This document shows positions 22,440-33,328 of a stretch of DNA of 64,000 nt, one piece after another. Source of the stretch: Thermosynechococcaceae cyanobacterium MS004 (lineage in GTDB: Bacteria > Cyanobacteriota > Cyanobacteriia > Thermosynechococcales > Thermosynechococcaceae); assembly GCA_022402525.1 (NCBI GenBank), contig JAKRSB010000109.1, forward strand, positions 1 through 64,000, written 5' to 3'. The translations under genes were made by a program, and so were the position numbers. Each line of letters opens with the position of its first letter. Position 1 is the stretch's first letter. The notes under the pieces are model-generated. The model was not told the DNA's origin, did no database searches, and was given only the letters and a program-made list of their open reading frames with translations.

Positions 22440-25400
22440 ATGACTGACAAGACAACGCAAGAGAAACAACAAGCCCCGCAGCCTAAGTTCTATAACCGCA
22501 TTATCAATAAGGGTCAGATTAAGTCGTTGATGGGTTGGGCCTTTACGCACTATGGCACGGCCCACACTGCGGAAATGGCGGATAACCTAAAGGATCTGGG
22601 CTTTCGCTATGCGACCAAGGCCGGAGTTTCTATCAGTATTGAAGATTTGCAGGTTCCGGCCAGCAAGAAGGATCTCCTGGAAATTGCAGAAGAAGAAATT
22701 CGGGTGACGGAAGATCGCTATACCCGTGGTGAAATTACCGAGGTGGAGCGATTCCAGAAGGTGATTGATACCTGGAATGGCACCAGCGAGGAGCTGAAGG
22801 ATGAGGTGGTGCGGAACTTTCGGCAGAATGACCCGCTGAACTCGGTCTACATGATGGCGTTTTCTGGGGCGCGGGGAAATTTGTCTCAGGTGCGTCAGCT
22901 GGTGGGGATGCGCGGTCTGATGGCGAACCCCCAAGGGGAAATTATTGATTTGCCCATCAAGACAAATTTCCGGGAAGGGTTGACCGTTACGGAATATATT
23001 ATTTCGTCCTATGGTGCCCGAAAGGGTCTGGTGGATACGGCGCTTCGGACGGCGGACTCTGGCTATTTGACCCGACGACTGGTGGATGTGTCTCAAGATG
23101 TAATTATCCGTGAAAATGACTGCGGCACCCAGCGCGGGTTGGCGGTGCGCAGCATGATGGACGGCGATAAGGTCTTGATTAAGCTGAAGGATCGGCTTTT
23201 GGGTCGTGTGCTCCTGGAGGATGTGGTGCATCCAGAAACTGGCGAGGTGATTCTCGGCAAGAATCAGGCCATTTCTGAGGAGCTGGCCCATGAGATTGTC
23301 AAGGCAGGAATTGAAGAGGTTATCGTGCGATCGCCGCTCACCTGCGAGGCGGCCCGGTCGGTCTGTCAGCACTGCTACGGCTGGAGTTTAGCCCATGCCC
23401 ACGTGGTAGACATCGGGGAGGCCGTGGGCATTATTGCAGCCCAGTCCATTGGGGAACCCGGCACCCAGCTCACCATGCGAACCTTCCACACGGGTGGGGT
23501 GTTTACGGCAGAAATGGCGCGGATGATTCGAGCCCCCTTTACGGGGAAGGTAAAGTATCCCAAGCAGGTGCGGATGCGGGCGTTCCGGACGCGCCACGGG
23601 GAAGATGCCTATACGGCGGAAACCAATACGCAGCTAACCCTAGAGGGTTCTGGCAAAAAAGAAGTCTTTGAGATTACCCAAGGCTCAACGCTCTTTTTTG
23701 CCGATGGTCAGTCCGTCAAGCAGGGCCACATGCTGGGCGAGGTGGTCAACAACAGCCGTAACATGCAGAAAAGCACGGAAAAAGCTGCCAAAGACGTGGC
23801 CAGCGACTTGGCCGGTGAGGTGCAGTTCTTTAACCTCGTGCCGGAAGAAAAACGCGATCGCCAAGGCAACACCACACGCATTGCGCCCAGAGGGGGCCTA
23901 ATCTGGATTCTTTCAGGAGAGGTCTATAACCTACCGCCCGGTGCCGAACCCACCGTCAGCAATGGCGATCGCATTGAGCCTAACGACGTAGTGGCCGAAA
24001 CCAAGCTCGTCACCGAGCATGGTGGCGTTGTGCGCCTACCTGAGCACAACATTGACGGCAAAGGCAGTCGCGAAGTCGAAATCATCACCGCCTCCGTGAT
24101 GCTAGACACGGCAAAAGTGCACCTCGAAAGCCACCAAGGCCATGAACAATACATTGTCGAGGCTCAAAACAACCAGCAGTTTTCGCTCAAGGCGGCTCCT
24201 GGAACTAAGGTTGCTAACGGCCAGGTGGTTGCCGAACTGATTGACGACAGCTATCGCACCTCCTCTGGCGGCATCATTAAATACTCCGGCGTGGAAGTTG
24301 CCAAGCGCGGCAAAGCCAAGCAGGGCTACGAAGTGGTGCAGGGCGGCACGCTGCTCTGGATTCCAGAAGAAGCTCACGAAGTCAACAAAGATATTTCGCT
24401 CTTGATGGTGGAAGACGGCCAGTACGTCGAAGCGGGGACAGAGGTGGTCAAGGACATCTTCTGTCAGAGCAGCGGGGTTGTGGAAGTCACGCAGAAAAAT
24501 GATATTCTGCGCGAAATCGTCATTAAACCCGGCGATATTCACCTTGTTGACGACCCTGAGTCCGTCCTCAAAAAGAACGGAACCTTGGCTAACCCTGGGG
24601 AAGAAGTGATTCCGGGGCTCAAGATTAAAGAGCTGCGGTACCTAGAATGTGTGGAAACCCCTGAAGGGTATGCGCTCCTCCTGCGTCCGATTGTTGAGTT
24701 CACCGTACCCAACGAACCCTCCGTCCCGTCCCAAGAATCTATTAACGAAGCAGGGCGTTCCATTCAGCTTCGGGCAGTACAGCGTCTCCCCTACAAAGAT
24801 GGAGAGCGGGTAAAGTCAATTGAAGGACTTGATCTGCTGCGCACTCAGCTTGTTTTAGAGATCGATACGGATGCGCCTCAACTGGCCGCAGACATTGAAG
24901 TCATTCCCGATGAGAAGGACGAAAAGGTCTCTCGTCTCCAGATCGTCATTCTGGAGTCTCTGGTGCTGCGCCGAGATGTGTCCGCAGACCAAACCCAAGG
25001 CAGTACCCTCACTCGCCTTCTGGTAGAAGATGGAGAGCAAATTGCCCCCGGAGCCGTGGTTGCCCGCACGGAAATTAAGGCAAAACAGGGGGGTGAAGTG
25101 CGCGGCATCCGTCAGGATGGTGAGATTATCCGTCGGCTTTTGGTTGTGACCCAAAACGACCTGAGCGAGCAGGATCTGGGTGGACAGGAACCTACCGTCA
25201 ACCCTGGTGATCTGGTTCGCAGCGGCGATGCGATCGCGTCGGGCATCACTGCCTCAGAGTCCTGCCAGGTTGTAGCCATCAAGGATGGCAAAGTCACGCT
25301 ACGCTCGGCCAGACCCTACCTGGTGTCTCCTGGCGCAATCCTCCAGATTGACGATGGCGACCTCGTTCAGCGGGGAGATAACCTCGCGCTGCTGGTGTTT

Positions 25401-26456
25401 GAGCGCGCTAAAACAGGCGACATTATCCAGGGTCTACCCCGCATTGAAGAACTCCTAGAAGCCCGCAAACCCAAGGAGATGTGTACCCTAGCCCATCGGC
25501 CTGGGACAGTACAGCTCCTGTACAACGACGATGACTCTGTAGACATTAAAGTCGTCGAAGGCGACGGCACAGTCACAGACTATCTCGTGGGGTCTGGACA
25601 AAACCCAATGGTTTCAGACGGACAGTCCGTTGAAGCCGGCGAGCCGCTCACCGACGGCCCCATTAATCCTCACGACATCCTAGAAATCTTCTTCCGACTG
25701 CATCGTGAGCCTCAAGGCCTCTACCAAGCAGCCCTGATCAGTTTGCAGAAGGTGCAAACCTTCCTGGTCAACGAAGTGCAGTCTGTATATCAGTCTCAGG
25801 GGGTTGATATTGCCGACAAGCACATTGAAGTGGTTGTGCGTCAGATGACCTCTAAGGTGAGGATTGACGATGGTGGAGACACCACGCTCCTGCCGGGAGA
25901 ACTCATTGACCTATATCAAACCGAGCAGGTGAATGAGGCAATGTCCATCACCGGCGGCGCTCCAGCGGAGTACACGCCTGTATTGCTAGGGATTACCAAA
26001 GCTTCTCTCAATACGGACAGCTTTATCTCCGCCGCCAGCTTCCAGGAAACCACCAGGGTTCTCACAGAAGCCGCCATTGAAGGGAAATCTGACTGGCTGC
26101 GGGGCCTCAAGGAAAACGTCATTATTGGCCGATTGATTCCAGCCGGAACTGGGTTTAACACCTATGAAGAGTCGGGACTGGGCGATCTTGAATCAGCCTA
26201 TGAGGGCGGCATCTACCGGGAAGACGATGACATTATTGATGATCATACGGCTCGCGTATACGGCCTAGATCATGCCTTTGATGAAATCATTGCCCCCGCT
26301 GAGCTTGGGGAGGGGCTCTATGGCGGTAGCTCTAGCGCTGTTCGACGCACTGATCTCGGTCGCGGGAGCTATGGCGTTGACCCCACCGATGACTATGCCT
26401 TAATTGATGACTCTGTTGCAGAGAAGTTTGACTCGGAAGAGGACGACGAAGAATAG
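22440..26456 (+). CDS. rpoC2: RNA polymerase subunit beta' (C-terminal half)
   Basis: 1338 residues. The N-terminal part carries the bridge-helix and trigger-loop segment ([18 protein letters not shown], then [19 protein letters not shown]). The trigger loop is interrupted by the long cyanobacterial insertion made of sandwich-barrel hybrid motifs (about residues 345-980). The C-terminal clamp region ([12 protein letters not shown], then ESLSTDSF-like [15 protein letters not shown]) follows. The last 100 residues are acidic. It ends the operon at a strong hairpin terminator. Confidence 0.97.
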   Translation: MTDKTTQEKQQAPQPKFYNRIINKGQIKSLMGWAFTHYGTAHTAEMADNLKDLGFRYATKAGVSISIEDLQVPASKKDLLEIAEEEIRVTEDRYTRGEITEVERFQKVIDTWNGTSEELKDEVVRNFRQNDPLNSVYMMAFSGARGNLSQVRQLVGMRGLMANPQGEIIDLPIKTNFREGLTVTEYIISSYGARKGLVDTALRTADSGYLTRRLVDVSQDVIIRENDCGTQRGLAVRSMMDGDKVLIKLKDRLLGRVLLEDVVHPETGEVILGKNQAISEELAHEIVKAGIEEVIVRSPLTCEAARSVCQHCYGWSLAHAHVVDIGEAVGIIAAQSIGEPGTQLTMRTFHTGGVFTAEMARMIRAPFTGKVKYPKQVRMRAFRTRHGEDAYTAETNTQLTLEGSGKKEVFEITQGSTLFFADGQSVKQGHMLGEVVNNSRNMQKSTEKAAKDVASDLAGEVQFFNLVPEEKRDRQGNTTRIAPRGGLIWILSGEVYNLPPGAEPTVSNGDRIEPNDVVAETKLVTEHGGVVRLPEHNIDGKGSREVEIITASVMLDTAKVHLESHQGHEQYIVEAQNNQQFSLKAAPGTKVANGQVVAELIDDSYRTSSGGIIKYSGVEVAKRGKAKQGYEVVQGGTLLWIPEEAHEVNKDISLLMVEDGQYVEAGTEVVKDIFCQSSGVVEVTQKNDILREIVIKPGDIHLVDDPESVLKKNGTLANPGEEVIPGLKIKELRYLECVETPEGYALLLRPIVEFTVPNEPSVPSQESINEAGRSIQLRAVQRLPYKDGERVKSIEGLDLLRTQLVLEIDTDAPQLAADIEVIPDEKDEKVSRLQIVILESLVLRRDVSADQTQGSTLTRLLVEDGEQIAPGAVVARTEIKAKQGGEVRGIRQDGEIIRRLLVVTQNDLSEQDLGGQEPTVNPGDLVRSGDAIASGITASESCQVVAIKDGKVTLRSARPYLVSPGAILQIDDGDLVQRGDNLALLVFERAKTGDIIQGLPRIEELLEARKPKEMCTLAHRPGTVQLLYNDDDSVDIKVVEGDGTVTDYLVGSGQNPMVSDGQSVEAGEPLTDGPINPHDILEIFFRLHREPQGLYQAALISLQKVQTFLVNEVQSVYQSQGVDIADKHIEVVVRQMTSKVRIDDGGDTTLLPGELIDLYQTEQVNEAMSITGGAPAEYTPVLLGITKASLNTDSFISAASFQETTRVLTEAAIEGKSDWLRGLKENVIIGRLIPAGTGFNTYEESGLGDLESAYEGGIYREDDDIIDDHTARVYGLDHAFDEIIAPAELGEGLYGGSSSAVRRTDLGRGSYGVDPTDDYALIDDSVAEKFDSEEDDEE

Positions 26457-26485
26457 GCCAGCGTCATCGCTGCTCTAAACGCTGC

Positions 26486-26518
26486 AAAAGGCTGATTCTC
26501 TTGAGAGTCAGCCTTTTT
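26486..26518 (+). terminator. Rho-independent terminator of the rpoB-rpoC1-rpoC2 operon
   Basis: AAAAGGCTGA (26486-26495) pairs with TCAGCCTTTT (26508-26517). An inner CTC/GAG helix closes a TTGA loop, and the hairpin ends in a run of five T. It lies 30 bp after the rpoC2 stop. Confidence 0.9.
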
Positions 26519-26615
26519 GCTGTAGTGCTTCAGCTGATCGTGTCTCAGAAAAGCTTGGCCACTAGCTGCGGCTCAGAATCCGTTAGTCTAGAAGCAAGGT
26601 TTAGGGATATCGTGC

Positions 26616-29270
26616 ATGTCTTTTGTTGGGCTACACATTCATAGCGACTACAGTATGCTCGATGGAGCCAGTCAGCTCAATGATTTGGTGTCGCGGGCGG
26701 TGGAGCTCGGAATGCCAGCGATCGCCCTCACGGATCACGGCGTGATGTATGGGGCGGTGGGGCTGCTCAAGGCCTGTAAGGGCAAGGACGTCAAGCCCAT
26801 CATTGGGAATGAAATGTACGTCATCAATGGGGATATTACGCTGCAAGAGCGTCGTCCTCGGTATCACCAGGTTGTGCTGGCCAAAAATACCCAGGGCTAC
26901 CGAAACCTCGTCAAGCTCACGACCATTTCTAGCCTTCAGGGCATGCAGGGGAAAGGAATTTTTGCGCGACCCTGCATCAATAAAGACCTGCTAGAGCAGT
27001 ACCACGAAGGACTGATTGTGACGAGTGCCTGTCTGGGGGGCGAAGTGCCCCAGGCCATTATGCAGGGCAGGCTAGATGTAGCGCGGCGGGTGGCGCAGTG
27101 GTACAAAGACCTGTTTGGCGCAGACTACTACCTCGAAATTCAAGACCACGGCTCCCAGGAAGATCGCGTGGTGAATGTGGAAATTGTGCGCATTGCCCGT
27201 GAGCTGGATATCCAGATTATTGCCACCAATGATTCGCACTTTATCTCGTGCTATGACGTAGAAGCCCACGACGCGCTGCTGTGTATCCAAACAGGCAAGC
27301 TGATTACAGAAGACAAGCGCCTGCGCTACAGCGGCACGGAATACCTCAAGTCTGCCGATGAAATGGCGCAGCTCTTCCGCGATCACTTGGGCGATGAGGT
27401 GATTCAAGAGGCGATCGCCACAACTCTGGAAGTGGCCGCCAAAATTGAGCCCTACGACATTTTCCGAGATCCCCAAAGCCCCGCCTATCCGGTGCCGGAG
27501 GGTCATACCCCAGAAACTTACATGGAGGAAATGACCTGGCTAGGGTTACTAGAGCGCTTTGGCGTCACCTCCCGTACTGAAATTGAGCCGAGGTACAAAG
27601 AGCGCCTAGAGTATGAGCTGCAGATGCTGGAACAGATGGGCTACTCCACCTACTTTTTGGTGGTGTGGGACTACATCAAGTACGCGCGGGACAACGGCAT
27701 TCCCGTCGGGCCGGGGCGCGGTTCAGCCGCAGGGTCTTTGGTGGCCTATGCCCTGGGCATTACAGGCATTGACCCGGTACATCATGGGCTGTTGTTTGAG
27801 CGGTTTTTGAATCCAGAGCGCAAGTCAATGCCGGATATTGATACCGACTTCTGCATTGAAAAGCGCGAGCAAATTATTGAATACGTAACCGAAAAATATG
27901 GCACCGATCGCGTCGCCCAGATTATTACCTTCAACCGCCTCACCTCTAAAGCGGTCTTAAAAGATGTGGCGCGGGTGCTGGATATTCCCTACGGCGAAGC
28001 GGATCGGATGGCGAAGTTGATTCCGGTCTCGCGGGGTAAACCAGCCAAGCTTAAGGTCATGATTTCGGAGCAAACCCCTGCCCCTGAATTTAAGGAAAAA
28101 TATGATACTGACCCCAGGGTGCAGCGCTGGCTGGATATGGCCATCCGCATTGAGGGCACCAACAAAACCTTTGGAGTCCATGCGGCGGGCGTGGTGATTG
28201 CAGCGGAACCGCTGGATCAGGTGGTGCCGCTCCAGCGCAATAATGATGGCTCGGTCATTACCCAGTACTACATGGAAGATTTGGAGTCCTTGGGGCTGCT
28301 TAAAATGGATTTCTTGGGGCTAAAGAACCTCACGATGATTCAAAAGGCCGCAGACCTCATTCACCAAAACCGCCAGGAGCGGATCGATATGGATAACCTG
28401 CCGGCCAACGACCCGCCAACCTATCAGCGTCTGGCCAGGGGTGAGCTGGAAGGTATTTTTCAGCTAGAGTCTTCGGGGATGCGACAGGTGGTGCGGGACT
28501 TAAAGCCGTCTAACCTTGAAGATATTTCGTCAATCTTGGCGCTCTATCGGCCAGGGCCACTGGATGCAGGGCTGATTCCAAAGTTTATTAATCGTAAACA
28601 TGGCCGCGAAAACATTGAGTATCAGCACCAAATTCTAGAGCCGATTCTGAATGAAACCTACGGCATCATGGTCTATCAAGAGCAAATTATGAAGATTGCT
28701 CAGGATATGGCTGGATATTCCCTCGGCCAAGCCGACCTGCTACGGCGGGCGATGGGGAAAAAGAAAGTCTCTGAAATGCAGAAGCATCGAGAGATGTTTG
28801 TGGAAGGAGCGGCAAAAAACGGGGTGGCGAATACCGTTGCCACAGAACTGTTTGACCAGATGGTGATGTTTGCGGAATATTGCCTGAGCGCGGATACGGA
28901 ACTGCTGACCGTGGAGTATGGCTGGATGACCATTGAGGCGATCGTGGCGCAGGCGCTAGACTGTCAGGTCTATACCGTAAGCCCTCAAGGTCATCTCTAT
29001 ACGCAGCCGATTTGGCAGTGGCACCATCGCGGACACCAGGAGGTGTTTGAGTACGAGCTAGAGGATGGCGCGCTGATTCGGGCAACGGCTGACCACCGAT
29101 TTATGACCGCAGCGGGGCGCATGCTGCCCATTGATCAGATCTATCGGGAAGGGCTAGAGTTAAAACAAGTTGATTTAGGGGGGAATAGACTATTGTTTGA
29201 TGAGGGAAATAGGTCATGGCATCTTGGCGCAGTGCAAGCAAAAGCCGGAGCAAAGATCCAAAGTCTTTGA
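26616..29270 (+). CDS. dnaE: DNA polymerase III alpha subunit, N-terminal half with split-intein N-fragment
   Basis: 884 residues. The extein part (1-755) has the PHP domain ([11 protein letters not shown], residues 7-17) and the polymerase catalytic loop PDIDTDFC (Asp407, Asp409), ending at VMFAEY. Residue 756 is Cys1 of a DnaE-type split intein ([14 protein letters not shown]). The other half of the polymerase should be encoded elsewhere, fused behind the intein C-fragment, and joined by protein trans-splicing to make the replicative polymerase. The frame runs about 27 residues beyond the compact 102-residue form of this fragment and overlaps the next gene by 55 bp. It lies just after the rpoC2 terminator. 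Confidence 0.96.
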   Translation: MSFVGLHIHSDYSMLDGASQLNDLVSRAVELGMPAIALTDHGVMYGAVGLLKACKGKDVKPIIGNEMYVINGDITLQERRPRYHQVVLAKNTQGYRNLVKLTTISSLQGMQGKGIFARPCINKDLLEQYHEGLIVTSACLGGEVPQAIMQGRLDVARRVAQWYKDLFGADYYLEIQDHGSQEDRVVNVEIVRIARELDIQIIATNDSHFISCYDVEAHDALLCIQTGKLITEDKRLRYSGTEYLKSADEMAQLFRDHLGDEVIQEAIATTLEVAAKIEPYDIFRDPQSPAYPVPEGHTPETYMEEMTWLGLLERFGVTSRTEIEPRYKERLEYELQMLEQMGYSTYFLVVWDYIKYARDNGIPVGPGRGSAAGSLVAYALGITGIDPVHHGLLFERFLNPERKSMPDIDTDFCIEKREQIIEYVTEKYGTDRVAQIITFNRLTSKAVLKDVARVLDIPYGEADRMAKLIPVSRGKPAKLKVMISEQTPAPEFKEKYDTDPRVQRWLDMAIRIEGTNKTFGVHAAGVVIAAEPLDQVVPLQRNNDGSVITQYYMEDLESLGLLKMDFLGLKNLTMIQKAADLIHQNRQERIDMDNLPANDPPTYQRLARGELEGIFQLESSGMRQVVRDLKPSNLEDISSILALYRPGPLDAGLIPKFINRKHGRENIEYQHQILEPILNETYGIMVYQEQIMKIAQDMAGYSLGQADLLRRAMGKKKVSEMQKHREMFVEGAAKNGVANTVATELFDQMVMFAEYCLSADTELLTVEYGWMTIEAIVAQALDCQVYTVSPQGHLYTQPIWQWHHRGHQEVFEYELEDGALIRATADHRFMTAAGRMLPIDQIYREGLELKQVDLGGNRLLFDEGNRSWHLGAVQAKAGAKIQSL
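28881..29267 (+). other. DnaE split intein, N-terminal fragment (129 residues)
   Basis: It starts at Cys1 directly after the extein sequence FAEY. Block B residues Thr69 and His72 (ATADHRF) are present, as are [12 protein letters not shown] and [10 protein letters not shown], all typical of the DnaE split-intein family (Npu, Ssp). The conserved part ends about residue 101 (VDLGG). The 28 residues after it have no clear counterpart in compact members, although the Ssp fragment is also longer (123). No intein C-fragment occurs in this window. Confidence 0.94.
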
Positions 29271-29725
29271 AGCAGCAGGGCTTTACGCTGGTTGAGGTTT
29301 TAGTAGGTATTTTGCTGCTGGCGGCCTTTACGGCAACGGCAATGCAGGCGATCGTTTCTGCCACTGCATTTAAGGTAAAGTCACAGGAACTTAGCGAGGC
29401 GACGATCTGGATGCAGGAAGACCTTGAGCTGGCGCGCTACAGAGCCAGTCAAATCCCCGCAGATCCAGCCCGATGTTTTGCCCAGACGCCAAGCGCAGGC
29501 TACGGACAAAAGCTGAAGGAAGATGTGGAGAGCGCCAGTGCAGCTATTACGCCCAAGAGCAGCGCGTTGGGGCAAAGACCCTATACCCTGAGGCGTGAGG
29601 CTGCTGTAGGTGGGGCGGAACTAAATGTCTTAAAGCTGGACTATCAGGTAGAAAGGCCGGACGGAAGTGTGGTGGCAAAGCTCTATTCAGAGGTGAGTCC
29701 AGATAAGTTTTTGGAGTGTCCCTAG
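29216..29725 (+). CDS. Prepilin-like protein (type IV pilin / pseudopilin)
   Basis: 169 residues. A basic leader ending KSLKQQG precedes the class III signal motif [10 protein letters not shown]; prepilin peptidase should cut after the Gly and methylate the Phe. Glu5 of the mature form, needed for assembly, is present. A hydrophobic helix of about 25 residues follows and then a small soluble domain with two Cys (PARCFAQ and the last residues LECP) that may form a disulfide. The short leader and PilV/GspI-like helix suggest a minor pilin. It starts inside the 3' end of dnaE in another frame and has no other pilin gene beside it. Confidence 0.82.
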   Translation: MASWRSASKSRSKDPKSLKQQGFTLVEVLVGILLLAAFTATAMQAIVSATAFKVKSQELSEATIWMQEDLELARYRASQIPADPARCFAQTPSAGYGQKLKEDVESASAAITPKSSALGQRPYTLRREAAVGGAELNVLKLDYQVERPDGSVVAKLYSEVSPDKFLECP

Positions 29726-29730
29726 GCTGT

Positions 29731-29795
29731 CCACTGAATTTATCCATCCACTGATCCATCCGCTGCATTCATCCACTGCATTCATCCACCCATTC
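29731..29795. repeat. Degenerate tandem repeat, 12-13 bp
   Basis: Units resembling CCACTGCATTCAT are repeated about five times with variable length, just after the prepilin stop. Confidence 0.7.
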
Positions 29796-29990
29796 AAGTT
29801 GGGCTCGTGCTGTAGATAGGTTTTAACAATCCGATGGGGATAGGGGCTACTGAGGATAACGTGAGCAGTCAGCTTCAGATTTTGCCGTCTTATTTTGCCA
29901 TCTTGAGATTTTGCCATCTTGAGAATGATCGACTATTCTCGTGGATGGGTATGGAGCTGAGTATGGAACTGAAAACTGCCAGCTTTTGAT

Positions 29991-30020
29991 TGCGATGTGC
30001 TTTTATGCGATGTGCTTTTA
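29991..30020. repeat. Perfect tandem duplication, 15 bp x 2
   Basis: TGCGATGTGCTTTTA occurs twice head-to-tail. Confidence 0.9.
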
Positions 30021-30163
30021 ACTGTATGGGTTTGATTCTTTGGGTTTGACGCCAACGGAAGTTTATTAATTTTTCGTTCACCTAAAGCCAAACGTCAAAG
30101 TAAGCCAAACATTAAAGCTGCAGGAAGTTTTTGCAGGAAATTTTTGAAAAGGAAGGATACCCC

Positions 30164-32047
30164 GTGGCAAATGAGGCTCATCTCAAAGAACTAAAACTTG
30201 GGGCAAAACACTGGAATGCATGGCGAAAGCTGCACTTTGCCGAACAGCCTGACCTGAGTAGCGCTGATTTGAGCCATTTGAACCTGAGTGGGGTCAATTT
30301 GATTGGGGCAAATCTTTGCAAGGCAACGCTCAATCTTGCCAATCTTAGCGGCTCCTATCTGAGCTGCGCTAATCTTAGTGGTGCCTACCTAAGCGAAACG
30401 AACTTAACGAAGGCAAACCTCAGTAAGGCAAATCTGACCAAGGCTGACCTTAGCTTTGCGGATCTGACGGCAGCGACGTTGATTGAAGCTGACCTCAATC
30501 GCGCAACGCTGATTGAGGCAATTTTGGTGGCGGCTAACCTCAGCTTCGCGGATCTCAATCGCGCAAATCTTTCAAAGGCAAACCTCCAGGATGCAAATCT
30601 CTCCCGCTGCATTTTAATTGAGGCCATTCTAAACCATGCAAATTTGCGGGCCTGCAATTTTAACCAGGCGATCGCCAGTGAGGCCAGTCTGCGCGAAGCA
30701 AATCTGATTGAGGCCCGTCTGAATAAGGCCGACTTTAGCTTTGCGAACTGTATTGAGGCTAACTTTCGGCGGGCCAGCCTCAGCAAGGCGATTTTTATTG
30801 AAGCCAATCTACGGGGGGCAAACCTGCGGGAGACGGTGCTGCGCAACACCCTCTTGGGACGCGCCAACCTGGGCACCACAGACCTCACGGAAGCCAACGC
30901 TACGGAAACCAACTTCGCTGGGGTGGATCTAATTCGCGCCAACCTCAGTAAAGCAATCTTGATCCAGGCTAATTTCCAAGAGGCGACCTTGAGCGGCGCT
31001 AACCTGAGTCGGGCGATCGCTACGGGGGCCAATTTCAGCGAAGCCGACCTGGGCGAAGCCGACCTGACCAAAACCGATCTGCGTCAGGCTAACCTAAGTC
31101 AATGCGACCTAACCCGCAGCAAAATTGCAGCCACCAATTTCGAGGGTGCTACCTTGTCAGGGGTCTGTCTCGAAGACGCCCAGCTCAGCAGCACGGCCAA
31201 ACTTGAAGGCATCACCTGTAACTTCTTTTACCTCAAGCGCAACGCCCAAGATCGCCGACCCACCGAAGGAAACTTACTGCCCGGTGAGTTTGCTCAGCTC
31301 TTCCATAACGCCCTCGAAACCCTGAACTTGACCCTTCACTCTGGGGTCAACTGGAGCGCTTTTGCCCATGCCGTCAACCGCCTCAATACGCTTCATAAAA
31401 GCGCCCAGCTCGGCATTCAAAGCATTGAAAACAAAGGCGACGGCATTATTTTGCTCAAGCTCAATACCTCGCCCGGTACCGATACGGTGCAAATTCAGCG
31501 GGACTTTATGAAGGTCTACGAAGAGGCAAAGCAGGCCATGGAAACCCGATGGCAGCTCAACACAAAGGATACGCTTCTAGGGCATGGCGGTGCAGGCCAT
31601 ACATCGCCCCAGCGAGAATCTATTAATCAACTCTTTGAGCTACTTAACCCCATCCTCAATGTAAAAGGAAAAGAGCGCTCCGGCGTTAGGCAGACCAGAC
31701 CGTCTCAAGGTGCCCAGACTAACGAAGACACCCGCACTCAGACCAACGCCGATGTCGGGACGTTAATTCGCACCATTATGGACGACCTAGCTCAACGATA
31801 CCCCAATGCAACGCCTGCCCAGCGGGTGCTGGTTTCTGCCCTCGAAATTCAGCAGGCAGCTAAGCGCGACCCCGCCTTTGAAGCCAAGATTGTAGCAGCG
31901 CTGACCTCTGGAAGTTTGCTGATTACTCAGGTCTTTCAAAATAATCCGTTTGTCGCAATCAGTCTGGAAGTTGTGCGGGAATGGTTTGGGGTGAGCGCGA
32001 TCGCCTCTTCTGCCCAACCGACTGCATCCTCAGTTGCCTCGGTCTAG
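30164..32047 (+). CDS. Long pentapeptide-repeat protein
   Basis: About 628 residues from GTG 30164, chosen because GGAAGGA lies 6 bases upstream; the frame itself opens at TTG 30131. After a short head (HWNAWRKLHFAEQPDL), roughly 60 consecutive A(D/N)LXX pentapeptides (about residues 25-340) should form a quadrilateral beta-helix. A C-terminal region follows (FFYLKRN, GEFAQLFHNALETLNL), then a polar linker and a final helical segment (RVLVSALEIQQAA...NPFVAISLEVVREW) of a type that recurs at the ends of cyanobacterial proteins. No signal peptide is seen. The function is unknown; gyrase mimicry would need acidic charge patterns I do not see clearly. Confidence 0.88.
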   Translation: MANEAHLKELKLGAKHWNAWRKLHFAEQPDLSSADLSHLNLSGVNLIGANLCKATLNLANLSGSYLSCANLSGAYLSETNLTKANLSKANLTKADLSFADLTAATLIEADLNRATLIEAILVAANLSFADLNRANLSKANLQDANLSRCILIEAILNHANLRACNFNQAIASEASLREANLIEARLNKADFSFANCIEANFRRASLSKAIFIEANLRGANLRETVLRNTLLGRANLGTTDLTEANATETNFAGVDLIRANLSKAILIQANFQEATLSGANLSRAIATGANFSEADLGEADLTKTDLRQANLSQCDLTRSKIAATNFEGATLSGVCLEDAQLSSTAKLEGITCNFFYLKRNAQDRRPTEGNLLPGEFAQLFHNALETLNLTLHSGVNWSAFAHAVNRLNTLHKSAQLGIQSIENKGDGIILLKLNTSPGTDTVQIQRDFMKVYEEAKQAMETRWQLNTKDTLLGHGGAGHTSPQRESINQLFELLNPILNVKGKERSGVRQTRPSQGAQTNEDTRTQTNADVGTLIRTIMDDLAQRYPNATPAQRVLVSALEIQQAAKRDPAFEAKIVAALTSGSLLITQVFQNNPFVAISLEVVREWFGVSAIASSAQPTASSVASV

Positions 32048-32110
32048 CCTGTGGGATAGGCTGTGGAATAGGCGGATCTGCCCAACTCCCAACACTAGCC
32101 CTCAACCTGC

Positions 32111-33232
32111 ATGACTTCCTCAAACACACCGACCCAACCAGCCAACCAACCAGCCAGCCAGCCAGCCAACCAGTCAGCCACAGACTCTCAGCATTCCGCT
32201 GACTGGCCTGCGCTCCTCCGTCAGCTTTTAGATCGACAGTCCCTAACCCGTGAGCAGTCGAGTCAGCTCATGACGGGATGGCTTCAGGATGACATTGCAC
32301 CCGTGCTTTCTGGCGCAATTTTAGCCGCCATTCAGGCCAAGGGCGTGGCGGCTGAAGAATTGGTGGGCATGGCGACGGTCTTACTAGAGCAGTCCGTTCC
32401 TGCTTGGCATTCAGGCCAGCGCAGCGGCACACTGGTGGATACCTGCGGCACTGGAGGCGATGGCGCTTCAACGTTTAATATTTCAACCGCTGTAGCTTTT
32501 GTGGTGGCTGCGGCTGGGCTACCCGTGGCTAAGCACGGTAATCGCTCGGCATCCAGTTTGGTCGGTTCGGCGGATGTGCTGGAGGCGCTCGGATTAACGC
32601 TCAAGGTTAGCCCAGCGGTGACTCAAGCTGCAATTGAGGAAGTTGGGATTGCCTTTTTGTTTGCACCGGGCTGGCACCCTGCCCTGAAGGCTGTAGTCCC
32701 CCTTCGCCAAGCCTTAAAAATCCGAACCATTTTCAACCTGCTAGGGCCGCTCGTGAACCCATTGCGGCCGACGGGACAGGTGGTGGGCGTTTACGATCCT
32801 AGTCTCCTAGAAGCTGTGGCGATCGCCCTGGATCAACTTGGGGTATCGCGAGCGGTGGTCTTGCATGGTCGGGAGCGTCTTGATGAGGGCGGGCTGGGAG
32901 ATCTAACCGACTTAGCCGTGGTCTGCGATCGCCAAATCCAAACCCAGACCATTGACCCCAAAGCCTTTGGCCTGACGCCCGCACCCCTCAGCGCCCTCAA
33001 GGGTGGAGACGTCAGCGAAAATGCCCAGATTTTAACAGCGGTCCTTCAGGGAAAGGGCACGCTGGCGCAAACCGAGGCCGTTGCGCTCAATGCTTCCCTT
33101 GCGCTGTTCTCTGGTGGTGTCGTCCAGGACTATCAAGCTGGCGTTACCCAAGCGCTGCAAATACTGAAGAGTGGCGCAGCTTGGGATAAACTTCAGGCTC
33201 TCGTTCGGTTTTTAGAAACTGCTGCGTCTTAA
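32111..33232 (+). CDS. trpD: Anthranilate phosphoribosyltransferase
   Basis: 373 residues, catalysing transfer of phosphoribose from PRPP to anthranilate in tryptophan synthesis. The PRPP-binding motif [17 protein letters not shown], the KHGNRSASS segment and [11 protein letters not shown] (metal-binding acidic loop region) are intact. The first roughly 27 residues are a low-complexity tail ([12 protein letters not shown]) encoded by a tetranucleotide repeat. The next in-frame ATG (about codon 54) is inside the conserved helical domain, so 32111 is the only credible start. It stands alone, apart from other trp genes, as is usual in cyanobacteria. Confidence 0.95.
   Translation: MTSSNTPTQPANQPASQPANQSATDSQHSADWPALLRQLLDRQSLTREQSSQLMTGWLQDDIAPVLSGAILAAIQAKGVAAEELVGMATVLLEQSVPAWHSGQRSGTLVDTCGTGGDGASTFNISTAVAFVVAAAGLPVAKHGNRSASSLVGSADVLEALGLTLKVSPAVTQAAIEEVGIAFLFAPGWHPALKAVVPLRQALKIRTIFNLLGPLVNPLRPTGQVVGVYDPSLLEAVAIALDQLGVSRAVVLHGRERLDEGGLGDLTDLAVVCDRQIQTQTIDPKAFGLTPAPLSALKGGDVSENAQILTAVLQGKGTLAQTEAVALNASLALFSGGVVQDYQAGVTQALQILKSGAAWDKLQALVRFLETAAS
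32134..32180 (+). repeat. Tetranucleotide tract (CCAA/CCAG) x 11 in the trpD 5' coding end
   Basis: Eleven consecutive four-base units, CCAA or CCAG (one TCAG), begin 23 bases after the ATG. Four is not a multiple of three, so gain or loss of one unit would shift the trpD frame. Confidence 0.92.
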
Positions 33233-33328
33233 AGTTTAATATTATCTATACAACCTCAACAGAGTCCTCATGTGGTTTATGATTTGGGCTGCTAGCAATC
33301 GTATCTATACAGTTAGCAGTCCGAGGAT

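Larger units (their letters stand above)
29726..30163. other. Repeat-rich gap before the pentapeptide gene
   Basis: No gene is supported. The gap contains a degenerate 12-13 bp array (about 29731-29795, units like CCACTGCATTCAT), short duplications near 29890-29930, and a perfect 15-bp duplication at 29991-30020. GGAAGGA at 30151-30157 is the ribosome binding site of the next gene. Confidence 0.5.

Noticed and set aside
22587-23372. 261-codon open frame antisense to rpoC2
   Set aside because: It is a shadow of a highly conserved gene with a His-rich, implausible product.
30385-31071. 228-codon open frame antisense to the pentapeptide gene, rich in Arg, Leu, Ala and Ser
   Set aside because: It is the mirror of the repeated A(D/N)LXX codons. 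The repeat keeps the reverse frame open by chance and there is no ribosome binding site or known domain.
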